64,000 nt of DNA. Origin: Adiantum capillus-veneris (Eukaryota; Streptophyta; Polypodiopsida; Polypodiales; Pteridaceae). Below the pieces are notes generated by a model. That model was not told where the DNA came from and did no database searches. It worked only from the letters and a program-made list of their open reading frames with translations. Position numbers and translations under genes: made by a program. Each line of letters begins with the position of its first letter. The stretch's first letter is position 1. Shown here piece after piece: positions 1 through 8,749 of this stretch. The stretch is from contig CM043946.1 in the NCBI GenBank assembly GCA_014529385.2, positions 23,142,077-23,206,076 on the forward strand, given 5' to 3'.

Positions 1-329
1 TTAAAGAAGGAACAAACCTTTGTGGAGGTCTACTTTCTATCGTATATCTTCGAGGCATATGTTGAGGCTACTCATTTGGTTGACGTTGTTACACGTTTTC
101 ACCACTTGCACTCCTTGAGTCTTCACCATTCTCAAGCTCCATGTACTCATCACCTATATCTTTTGTTTGTTTTCTTTCCACGTAATCTTTGTGCAATTTT
201 TTTTTGAAAATTACATCCGTACTCTTAAATATTTTACTATCTTTGGGACTCCATAGGCGATACCCAAAGTCGGATTCTCCATAGACAATGAAGAAACACT
301 TTTGGAATTTGCATCTAGCTTTGAACTTA

Positions 330-700
330 AGCTTCTATCTATGTGCATGAAAGTCTCTCACCCAAACACTTTGAGAAATGCATAATTCACCGGTTTATCT
401 GTCCATGCCTCTTCTTTAGCTTCTCCATCCAATGTCGTTGAGGGTGACTAGTTGATCAAGTACACAGATCTACTTAATGCTTCCATCCTAAGCTCAAGCA
501 GTAGGCATGCATGTAGCCACATGCTTCGTGCTTGCTCCATGATTGTTTAGTTTGTCCTTTTCAAAATGCCATTTTGTTGAGGTGGGGTGATCCTTTGCCT
601 CTAAATGCCATTGCTAGCACAAAAGCTTGACTGCATTGTTTGCCTCCATTGTCGGATATGAGGCATTTAATCTTTGTATCTACTTCACTCTCCACAAAGG
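330..700 (-). pseudogene. copia integrase core remnants
   Basis: Minus-strand translation of this interval gives scattered matches to the copia integrase core. At about 600-530 it reads SPHLNKMAF then KGQTKQSWSKHEA, matching the region after the second catalytic aspartate that normally includes QNG and a run ending in M.QARSM. Frames change repeatedly, so there is no intact catalytic domain. The first ~330 bases hold further noise from the same element and nothing else recognisable. Confidence 0.5.
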
Positions 701-787
701 CTTTTCACCTTTGAAATATAAAAAACACACCGGATTTATTCTTCATTACATAAACCCATGTTTTCCTAGTTGCATCATCTATGAATA

Positions 788-1102
788 TTACATAGTACAA
801 TGAGCCACCAAGGGATGGTATACTTGCAGGACCCCAAACATTAGAATGAACCAATTCGAAAGAAATTTATTTATTTTCTGTTCTTTGAGTCCACTTCTTT
901 CAAACTTGGTAGAAGATTCTTTGATAAAAGGATTTGCATTCCTTTGGCACTCATATGCCCAAGCCAATAGTGTCACACCACAATGTCGACTTCTATAGTT
1001 GTTGCACAAGTTGAAGATTGCGTGCTGGTAGTACACAAGTAAAGTGTAATGACCTTTTCTCCTTTGGCAACCACCAAAGATTCCTTTGAGATCTTTCACC
1101 AT
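788..1102 (-). pseudogene. copia pre-integrase region fragment
   Basis: This 104-codon minus-strand piece has the arrangement of the copia segment between protease and integrase core, including remnants of the histidine/cysteine region (HCGVTLLAWAYECQRNANPF). It sits in the expected place between the gag knuckle (1362-1622) and the integrase core remnants (below 700). The assignment rests mainly on position and weak motif similarity. Confidence 0.5.
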
Positions 1103-1361
1103 TTGTTTCCAAATGCAATGTGGTCACCTTCATTGTCTAATTGTCGTATAGGATCAATTTTTTGCAAAGAGAAGGAACATGCCTAACATATGTAAGCTTC
1201 CATTCATTTCCATTAGTAGTTTTAATACAAACTATACTTTTGTTGACAATTTCACAAGATTCATTATCTCCCAAGTATACATACCTAAAATTACCTTTGG
1301 TGTAATCTTGGAAATGTTGTTTGTGCGGTGTCGCATGGAATGAAGCCTTGAAATCTACTAT

Positions 1362-1622
1362 TCAAGAATTAGACACACTATCTAACGAGAGAATTCGAGC
1401 ATCTTGCTCTAATATGTTACCTGCCACATTGGCCTTTGATGTTGGCTTGTTGTCTTGAGACTTTGACTCCTTCTTCTTCGACCAACAATATTTCTTGACG
1501 TGGCCCTTCTTGCCGTAGTTCCAACATTCAAGAAGTGACGTTGTGCATGACCTGCTCTGCCTTGATCGATTATGACCCTTTTGATTTTTGAACCTCTCCT
1601 TCGATCTTCCCCTCGTTTTCAC
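1362..1622 (-). pseudogene. copia gag zinc-knuckle segment
   Basis: This is a basic, serine-rich segment with a degenerate retroviral-type zinc knuckle, CWNYGKKGHVKKYC. The CX2CX4HX4C spacing is visible, but the second cysteine is tyrosine. Such knuckles bind element RNA in the gag particle. The lysine-rich tail after the knuckle is normal for copia nucleocapsid. Its frame differs from the upstream gag core, so this is part of a decayed polyprotein. Confidence 0.7.
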
Positions 1623-1731
1623 TTACAGTACAACAGTTGATGATTCACATGTGCTTCTCCTTCGCGTTTTCTTGCTTAGGAGAACACCCACAACATCAAC
1701 AAACTTAAGAATCTTTGTGTCAAAGATATAG

Positions 1732-1992
1732 TTACTTACAACCATCAAAAGGTTCCCAACTGTCCGGTAGAGATGATAGTATAAGGAGGTCTTGCACTTC
1801 ATTGTCAAAATTAACCTTCACCAATTGAAGTTGACTTACGTTGGTGTTAAAGTTGTTTAGGTGTTCTACAACGTAACCACTCTCTACCATGTTTAGATTG
1901 AACAAGTGCTTCATGAGAAATACCTTATTGGATGTCGATGGTTTCTCATACAGGCCATCAAGTGACTTCATCAAGTCCTCCATGGTCTTCAT
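1732..1992 (-). pseudogene. copia gag core fragment (UBN2-type)
   Basis: This 86-codon piece would be part of the copia capsid precursor that packages element RNA. It contains the pattern LMKHLFNLNMVESGYVVEHL followed by LSSLPDSWEPF, typical of plant copia gag, where a helix-rich core ends in 'L..LP..WE.F'. It is followed downstream on the same strand by a zinc-knuckle segment in another frame, so at least one frameshift separates them. The ORF is far shorter than a normal gag of about 250-300 residues. Confidence 0.75.
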
Positions 1993-2430
1993 CTCTCAAG
2001 GCTTCTCAAACTAACCTTGGGACCCTGTTCCCATATTTTTACCCAAAAAGTGCACAATCAACCATAAAGGACAATGTTTCCCTTGCTCTGTTGAGACTTG
2101 CACACATAATAGAGATTTTGGAGCTCCAATGTCCTCCTTCAACACACCCATTTCAAGTGCACACAAGAGTTTTTCTTGCGGTGGTAGTTGCACCCAAGAA
2201 AGATCCCACCACCACCCACCAAGATGCAAGGATAATGGCCCTAGAGGCTCAAATCCAAGAAATTATCTTAGAGAATGCTCAACTCAAAGAACGCTTGAGT
2301 AAACTTCAGGACACAAAAGCAAAGGAGAGTGAGTGTTTGCTTGCAAAAATGCACAAAGTCAAATATTCTCTCATCGAGCCGGTCAAGACATCTCAAAAAG
2401 AAACCTACTAGGCTGTCCAGACGGGCTGGC
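1993..2430 (+). pseudogene. possible coiled-coil ORF fragment
   Basis: A plus-strand reading frame through here ends at 2411. Its first ~20 codons lie in antisense copia sequence and are not meaningful. The last ~60 residues (from about 2215) form a plausible coiled coil, with ARIMALEAQIQEIILENAQL and then leucine-spaced Lys/Glu residues. I recognise no family. It could be a fragment of a retroelement ORF or chance. It lies exactly between the copia remnant and the ORFX fragment on the other strand, so it may be junction material. Confidence 0.2.
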
Positions 2431-2575
2431 TCTTCCACCTACTTGTGGATGAGATCGGCAAATGTAGCCGCAACTGTTTCCTTTGTAAATGGGCCCACTA
2501 TTTTCCTATCTCTTGCCCGCATGGTCATCCCTTCAGTGGGCAATATGAGTGCCTCTGCCACTATTTCCTTTGTAA

Positions 2576-3004
2576 TTACAACCTCGACCTTGTAATTACC
2601 TTTGTAATTACAACCTTGACCTTATTTCCTTGGTTGTCTGAGATTTGGGCAGTTCCATCTTCCTTGATGGTGGACAGAAGCTCGTAAGCTTTCTGAAAGT
2701 CGACTCCGCAGGGCTCTTGCTCATAGAAGTGTCGGAGTCCCAACCTGCGGTTAGCCTCTTTGGTTTTTAGCTTTGCAACTACATCGTAGACCTCTTTAGG
2801 CAAGAGCTACAACTCTACCGGATGCCCTTCTTCACTCTTAAACCTGCCAGTGAAGACCATGCTATGGTGTTCTTCCAACTGTTCTTTAGAAAGGTAGGAT
2901 GCTTTTGCAGCTATGACCGACTCGTGGTCCAATTGATACGAGGGCAGCTCTTGCAGTTTCTCCTTTTGGTTTAACTTCTTCTTGGCTTTCTCCGCGGCTT
3001 GCAT
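2576..3004 (-). pseudogene. ORFX N-terminal fragment (retroelement 3' ORF of unknown function)
   Basis: About 140 codons read in one frame on the minus strand, with a single in-frame TAG at 2807-2809. The fragment begins MQAAEKAKKKLNQKEKLQ and continues through LPKEVYDVV and CGVDFQKAYELLSTIKEDG. It aligns by eye with the start of the plus-strand ORFX at 31750: LPKEVYDVV against IPKEAENYL, and GVDFQKAYELLSTIKED against GIDFKRVQHLIETIQED. As in that copy, a palindrome array lies directly upstream (here 3159-3757). The rest is lost at the copia junction near 2570-1990. The function is unknown; the fold resembles domains found N-terminal in plant retroelement ORFs, but that is inference. Confidence 0.6.
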
Positions 3005-3158
3005 TGCTCCTGTTCAGTGAATAGAGTGAAAAGTTAGCAGATTTGTCGGATGCTCTCTGGAATGTCCTTTTAGACTAAAATGTTGATAATCTGGTCCAAA
3101 TTGCTTCAAATCAATTTTTGAACAAGCAAAGATGAATAAAATTATGCAAGGAACAAAG

Positions 3159-3757
3159 TAAATAATCGCGATTATTTATAGTTGGAAAAAATTTCAACTT
3201 TTTTGCAAACTTGGCTTTATAGGCTTGAAGTATGTGCCAATTACATGCTCTGAGGGAAATATGGGCTCATTTGGATGTACAGGGTGAAAATGATACCAGA
3301 TTTTGATTTTAGGTCACTGAAACGGTAGATATAAAGAAAACTTGAGATTTCGAAATCCAAATTGACTCAAAATTGGCTAGTGGGCTTATCTCAATATGCT
3401 CTTTGAATGTATGATGACAAAATATCCAAATTGCCCCATTTTGGCCAAAAAGTAAATAATTGCGATTATTAACTTTTCTTCCAAAATTGACATTTTTTGG
3501 CATAGACTGGTTCTAGGCATGGTATAGAGCTTGTGTATGAATTATGAGGCGATTTGGATCAAGAAAAAATGTTCATAACCCAAATTTTGGCTTACACAGA
3601 CTTCTTTGCGTTTTTTGGTAGTTTTGCAAGTAAAGGATAGTCATTTTAGCTCATACTTGATTTTTGGCATGTAATAGGTGTGTATACATGATAGGTGAGG
3701 TGAATTGACAATTTCCAAGCAAAAATGTTGAAAAAGTAAATAATCGCGATTATTTAC
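3159..3757. repeat. Palindrome array A1: three copies of a 20-bp palindrome about 290 bp apart
   Basis: The perfect palindrome TAAATAATCGCGATTATTTA occurs at 3159-3178 and 3737-3756. A degenerate middle copy, TAAATAATTGCGATTATTAA, lies at 3453-3472. The spacings are 294 and 284 bp. The spacers are diverged but share phrases such as 'tttttgca' a short distance after each palindrome, so the array looks like an old tandem repeat of ~290 bp in which only the palindrome is conserved. It lies 155 bp upstream (minus strand) of the ORFX fragment. The same array, including a degenerate middle copy, recurs at 19119-19716. Confidence 0.9.
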
Positions 3758-4790
3758 AACAGTGACAAAAACTTTGCATTTCACATAAATTTTGACCTAA
3801 ACATGTTTCATACACCTAATACAAGTCCTAAATTGAATCTGGTCAAGTTTGGTCATGCCGGCATCACTTTGTGCTCTGTCGACTCTGAAAGCACAGTTTT
3901 TTGTGATTACTCTGTCTGTTAGGTTGGTTGGTCAACTTTGAGTCTTTGGACTTGTCTGTAACACCGTCATGAAGCTACCTGCCCAATTTTGGCTCATTTG
4001 GAGTCAGTTTGGCCTCGTATGTCAAATTTGACGCTTTGTAACCTTCGAGCCATTTTCCACTTTTTGAGGGCTTTACTTGATGGATTTCTTCAAACCAATC
4101 ATATACATTGTATATGAATCTCATTAGCAAGCCATCTGTGGAGTCAGGTCGGAATTCTGGCCTTTCCCAAAAAACCATAATTCTCTACTGAGGACCCCCT
4201 TGACCCCACACGAATGATCATCTGATGGTATGGAATGGTTCTATTGTGTTAGGGCATGCTATGGTTCAAACCCCATCTGATTTGGTCAAGCTGGCTGGCC
4301 GCCATGGTCACTCTTAGGTCGTAGGTCTTCGTGCACTGCTCGATTTCTAGGGTTTTTTCTAGGGCTTTAGACTAGCTACCAGCCATACAAAATGAATCAT
4401 TGATTAGTAAGGAAATTACTCCTCATGTCTCGTGTGAGACAGCGCTGGAAAAGGTCAACTATGGGCTCCGAAAATGACGCGCGAAAGAAGCCATAATGCT
4501 TTCTCTGCAAAGGCTCCAAGTGGAAGTGAGGTGGTTTTAGCCTACCCTGGCTATTTATACCCAGACTTCCCGAACCAAATTTCCCTAGATTCCCCCGTTA
4601 GTCCTATTAGGCCGTGAAATCTTTGTTAGGCTCAAAAATTTCCAAAATCAGATTCCTGTAGCTCATTCTGCAAGAAATTTGCAAAAGTAGGCTTGGCCGC
4701 CTAAATTGGGCTTCCCGCTTCCATCTTCTGATTTCGTTAAATTTTTTTGTGCTTGTCCGCCTTGTCTTTCTGATCACCATCGTGTCTTTC
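3758..4790. other. Non-coding retroelement leader, no gene recognised
   Basis: No supported coding region is seen. The interval lies between the palindrome array and the LTR-like AT-rich block. The text is typical of an untranslated retroelement leader, with runs of A/T and scattered short near-repeats. A 67-codon ORF at 3975-4178 has no recognisable domain. Confidence 0.5.
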
Positions 4791-5195
4791 GTTTTTCCAT
4801 CTGAGTTTCCCTGCTATATTATTAATTTTTGACCTTTTTATCTGAAAAATCAAAGAAAATAGAAAAATGCTCTAAAAAAGCAAAGTGAAAATCCAATAAT
4901 TAAGAAAATCCCTTGAAAAACATAGCTTTATTGTTTTTTGTTAAATTTCTCCATTTTTAAGCCTCCTTATCAACAAAAATGATGCAAAATACCCAAAAAC
5001 GGACTATTTTTGATGATTTTTTGATAGTATATACACTATTTACACTTATCGGGAAGATATTATCAGTGACTTTTCTATTGTTGATGAATTATAAGGGCAT
5101 TATTAGGTAATTTTGCAAAAAATCACACGTTAACATGAAACTTTTTCCTCCCTCTTCAACCATTGCCCTTAATTACTTAGTACTTTAGTACTTAG
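4790..5195 (-). other. AT-rich LTR-like or internal-PPT-downstream block
   Basis: On the minus strand this block follows a polypurine tract and is similar by eye to 29120-29530 on the plus strand. Shared phrases are 'gtgtgattttttgcaaaa', 'aatgcccttataattcatc' (against 'atgcccttgtaattaatcag'), 'gtgtatatactat' and, at the distal end, 'cagatggaaa'. Both blocks sit between the retropepsin-like ORF and a palindrome array. It could be a true LTR with its primer-binding region, or the non-coding part that follows an internal PPT. TG/CA ends are not clear. Confidence 0.45.
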
Positions 5196-6398
5196 TGCCC
5201 TTCCACCCCTCCTAGATGGCGTTCTCCGGGACGACTGAGTGCATGGGTTGAACAATTGTGACTATGCATAGCCGTGATTGGCTCTACCATAATATGAAGA
5301 TCAATGAAATTCAACTCAATATGTTGTGCAAGAGCTAGGTCTTGAGTAAATAACTCAAGGGTGTCCGATGTCGAGGTTTGCTGTTGATGTCTTCCAAAGA
5401 GAAAATCTTGTAGCCTTTGTGCTCTCTGTTTGATAGTACCATCAGGGTGTTTAAGCACGCTGATTGCTTGAGCTGTTGGTAGCACGGTAGACAATTGTCG
5501 AGCTTTTTCTCACCATTGGTAGCTCGGTCTGCTTGGTGCATGGTGTTTGAGAGCCTGTTGCGACTTAACTCGCCACTGATTGATTGGTTTCGCATTGTGT
5601 AGAGAAGATGAGTGCTTCTTTTTATTCCAAACTTTTTTCATGGTAGGTTCCTTGTTCATAGATGCTCAATTCTATGCTCGAATCCTTGGAACCGTCTTCT
5701 GTTTCTTTGGTGAAATTTTAGGCACCCAGATCTGATTTGGTTTGTCCACAAGTTGTGCTTTTGGTACCCAAATTTGCCTGACTCCATGCATGCTACTTGT
5801 AGCATTTGTTTGTTGAGGGGATGGAGAAGATTTTCTTCGTGGATTGGTCTTCTGATTGCATCCTTTCCATTCCTCTTTGCTTGGTGCAATGGGAACAATG
5901 AGTTGCCCTCCTTTAAGTGATAGCTTTAGATGATTCGTATCCCAATCTGGGACTGCTCTGTAAGTACGCATCCAAGGAATGCCAAGAATCATCGTCTCGT
6001 TCATGTGTTCATCTGGCAAGCATACAAACTGATGCGGACATGAGCATCCATGTACTACCACATTCAGGTTGACTACTCCCAATGTTGGAGTTGGATTCTT
6101 GTTGCATCCTTTGATTGTCGTTATTCCTACGGTCAATGCTTGACTTGTTGTCTTCTTGTATGTGGAATAACTGATTGCATTCAATCTAGCTCCTATGTCT
6201 ACCAAAGCATTTTCTATGATTTTTGAGCTGTACTTTGATGCGGAGATCCATTCCATCTAACCAGTCGTCATCTGTTGAGACTGCATCTTTAGGTAATTCC
6301 CATTGCCGATCATCTAGTTCCAAAGTGTTGATGGGAATTCTTGAGAGCAGCTTTACGATTGAGCACCCTAAGTCTAGCTTCCTCTTGGGCTTCATCAA
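5192..6398 (-). pseudogene. Retropepsin-like ORF located 3' of integrase
   Basis: Decayed ORF in three frames (6398-6186, 6256-5672, 5595/5494-5192). Residues 22-31 of the middle frame read DIGARLNAIS, matching the protease D-[TS]-G-A active-site loop with T replaced by I. About 70 residues later comes ILGIPWMRTY, matching the ILGRPWL signature of retropepsins. Two QIWVPK-type motifs follow, and a C-terminal segment contains TIKQRAQRLQDFL. The plus-strand copy at 27832-28997 has the same order (LLDTREKMSVIS, ILAMSWMK, TQVWMPK, TIKQRAADLQLLL). In ordinary gypsy elements protease lies before RT, so this downstream position is odd. It may be an enzyme or a non-catalytic domain; the left copy keeps the Asp. 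Confidence 0.65.
5196..5214 (-). promoter_or_regulatory. Polypurine tract
   Basis: Minus strand ctaggaggggtggaagggc. It matches in context and sequence the tract at 29105-29119 (actaggagggggggagg) and the one before a clear LTR at 35175-35187. Polypurine tracts prime plus-strand DNA synthesis in LTR elements. Confidence 0.6.
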
Positions 6399-6483
6399 TA
6401 ACTTGCTGTCGCTTCATCTTTCTTTGTTTGGCTGCATGCATTCTCTCTAGAAATTCATTGGTTAGTGGCAAATTGTATTTCTC

Positions 6484-6850
6484 TTAAAGACATCCACTAA
6501 TCCAATTAGCCATTGGTTCACCATCTAGGGTTGACAATTTTACTGCTCCACTTGGAGATACTTCTTCAATGATAAATGGTCCATTTCCCTTTTTCTGGAA
6601 CTTGGGAATGTGTTGCTTAAGGGAATAGACTAGAACTAAGTCCCCTTCCTTGAAAATTTTGATGATTAAGTGGGAATCAAAAAACTGTTTTTGTTTCCGC
6701 TTTTGTGCATAGATTTGAGCTACAGAAGTTAGCCTTTGCTCGTTGTCGAGAAATTTGCGGTCTTGCCAGGAAAGCACCGGGCTTATGGCTGTGAGAGTTT
6801 GTGAGAGAACTCAACAAAAACTATATGAAGGAGTTAAACCATAGATGCCA
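6484..6850 (-). pseudogene. gypsy integrase C-terminal domain
   Basis: The minus strand reads RLTSVAQIYAQKRKQKQFFD, then FKEGDLVLVYSLKQ, KFQKKGNGPFIIEEVSPSGA and LDGEPMANWISG. This is the integrase C-terminal domain (GDLVL, GPF.I, beta-rich tail) of a Ty3/gypsy element. About 20 codons further upstream, with one TGA, resemble the end of the core domain (YGLTP). The plus-strand copy at 27360-27650 has the same text (GDYVLVYTLK, GPYLVQKISSSGAVKL). It ends just before the retropepsin-like ORF, joined by a Lys/Arg-rich linker. The sequence upstream of 6850 belongs to another element. Confidence 0.75.
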
Positions 6851-6944
6851 TGAAGACTAGGGTTTGGAAAGAAGTGCAATCAAAGAAGACTCACTCTTTC
6901 TCTCTTGCATTCACACACACAACGAAAGAACGCAAAAGAGAATG

Positions 6945-7372
6945 TCAAAACAATACGAAGATGAAAACATCAAGGCTATGGTCATATCGTATCATGGGTA
7001 ATATGAAAGGGTTAATGGATGAGTTAATGGCATTCAATCTTGGCTGACCAAATAGGCTACGAATTGTTCTTTGGAATTGTAGTTTTGTGCTTACCATAAT
7101 ATATATATTTTGTCTAGTGATTGGGATTAATTGTGTGTACAAATCCTCTTGGTTCATAGCAAGATAACTACGCTTACATCAAAAGAAAAATTATAGTCTA
7201 TGAGAGGTAGTATGATGGGATCCGGTGATAGAAGTATTTCATTGAGCCTTTCAGGGTCGAAGAGAAACACTATACGTTGTTGAAAGTGTATTTTACGGCT
7301 AATCCATACGTTAATTCTAATAGATCGTACAGAGTGAAAGCGATAGAAATGATCATCGTGTGGGTTATTCAT
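6945..7372 (-). repeat. Tandem leader units with two ~70-codon ORFs, Tat-like element
   Basis: Two consecutive ORFs (7372-7154 and 7157-6945) overlap by ATGA. Each contains the pattern 'S.K..FQR', then 'ILP.I.Y..S.DV'. The first reads ISRKIHFQQR and ILPLIDYNFSFDV; the second reads VSTKLQFQR and ILPMIRYDHSLDV. They are therefore tandem copies of a ~215-bp unit. Homologous units lie at 53672-54124 in the leader of the Tat-like element, in the opposite relative order. The function is unknown; they may be tiny leader ORFs or RNA structure read as protein. Confidence 0.6.
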
Positions 7373-7386
7373 CTAGGATAGTATGT

Positions 7387-8749
7387 GAGAAATGTAGATA
7401 TGAGAGAAGTGAAGAGATGAGAAGTTTCCCTCCCAAGCCCTATTCTTGCCCGTAGGCAATAAGGATACTGCGGGGAGAGATGTACCTGTAGCAAGAGAAC
7501 CTAGAGAGGATGAATTACTAAGAATGAGAGAGATAGGTTTAGTTAAGGAGATGAGATTAGATACATATATATATATATATATATATGTTGGATTAGAGAT
7601 AAAAATGAAAACAACAAGAAATCAAGAAAACATCAATGTAGAACACATCTTACTTGAAACCCTTCGGCACCATTATTGATGGGAGAGAGAAGAAGAGTGG
7701 ATAATTCCACTTTGATTGATACACCAAGTGCAAGACCTTCTTTGATTAGAGTTGATCTTCCAAGGTTAGCTTGTTGCAAGAATGGCTAGTCTCCCTCTAT
7801 GAGAAAGTGTAGGCTTGGGCTTATGTTAATAGCTAAGTACAATTAGGCATTACTACTCACTCCCTCAAGAATTCCTCTCATCAATGGCTTGAATGCTTGA
7901 GTTTCTTCCAAGGAAGAAGAGGTCCCTTTTTATAGGTGAAGGGAACCCCCAAGGGTTTACACAAGAAGAGAGGAGCCAGTGTGAACAGGAATTGGAAAAG
8001 TTGGAAATGAGCTGCCCCTGCATGATGTGGGCAGACTGGGGTCCAGTATTTTGATCATATCTCCTCAACCGTGGCTCCAAATAAAAAAGTAAAAATATGG
8101 ACAAAAACTTCAGCTCATTAGCTACGAGTTTCATTTTAAAGTCGTTTTCCAATTTGGATTGGAACCTTGTGTAAAAAATTCATCAAAATAGGGTCCATTT
8201 ATGGCAACAAAAGTCTTCATGTGGTCTCCTTAGCCTAGACTTTCATTTAATTCCAAAGGACACCTCATGCCATATGAAAGCATGACATTGCTCCTTGACA
8301 AAGTTTTGTAATCATGCTTGCAATAATGCATTAAAATAAGTGTATCTTTGAAATCATGCCACCTAGTGTCCCACTAGGATTTGATTCTCTCCTAGTAGCT
8401 ATTTAAAAAGAAATATAAGAAAAGTATAAAAAATACATAGAATATATATATATTGGAGTTTACCCTAGATATAGGATCTAGCTAGGGTGTGAGATGATAA
8501 TGAAATAGTAGAAATAAAGAATCAATGCTTTTTGCCCCAAGTTAAAGAGACGGAGCTATTGATGCTTTTCCCATAGTATTTTCTGATGGTAAAGTAAGGA
8601 TATGTTACCCTTGAGAAAAATAATAGGATGAGATAGAAGGCTTATTATTATACTTAAATATGCATATGTACACTATAGGAAATATAATTATGTATCTAAA
8701 AAAATACAAGATAGATCTTGTAGCATGCGTTCCCACTATGTACGTGTCA
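7387..8749 (-). mobile_element. LTR fragment of a Tat-like element, inserted in gypsy pol
   Basis: On the minus strand the sequence beginning TGACACG at 8749 interrupts the integrase reading frame of the neighbouring element just after LEKLD. It continues to the leader units at 7372. Part of it is recognisably related to the 2.7-kb LTRs at 45603 and 54199: the minus-strand text around 8050-8030 and that at 47340-47300 both read YD..(S/T)GPQ..H.MQ. It contains an (AT)n run at 7564-7585. The other end is lost near 6900, so no target duplication can be shown. Confidence 0.55.

Larger units (their letters stand above)
1..1992 (-). mobile_element. Ty1/copia retrotransposon fragment, decayed
   Basis: Read on the minus strand, this stretch follows copia order: a gag core near 1992-1732, a zinc-knuckle segment at 1622-1362, a pre-integrase segment at 1102-788 and integrase remnants at about 700-330. 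The pieces lie in different frames and are broken by stops, so the copy is dead. Near 600-560 the minus strand reads SPHLNKMAF, which matches the conserved integrase stretch SPQQNG in this superfamily. The element runs off the left edge, so no LTR is seen there. The right boundary near 1993 abuts a different sequence. Confidence 0.8.
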
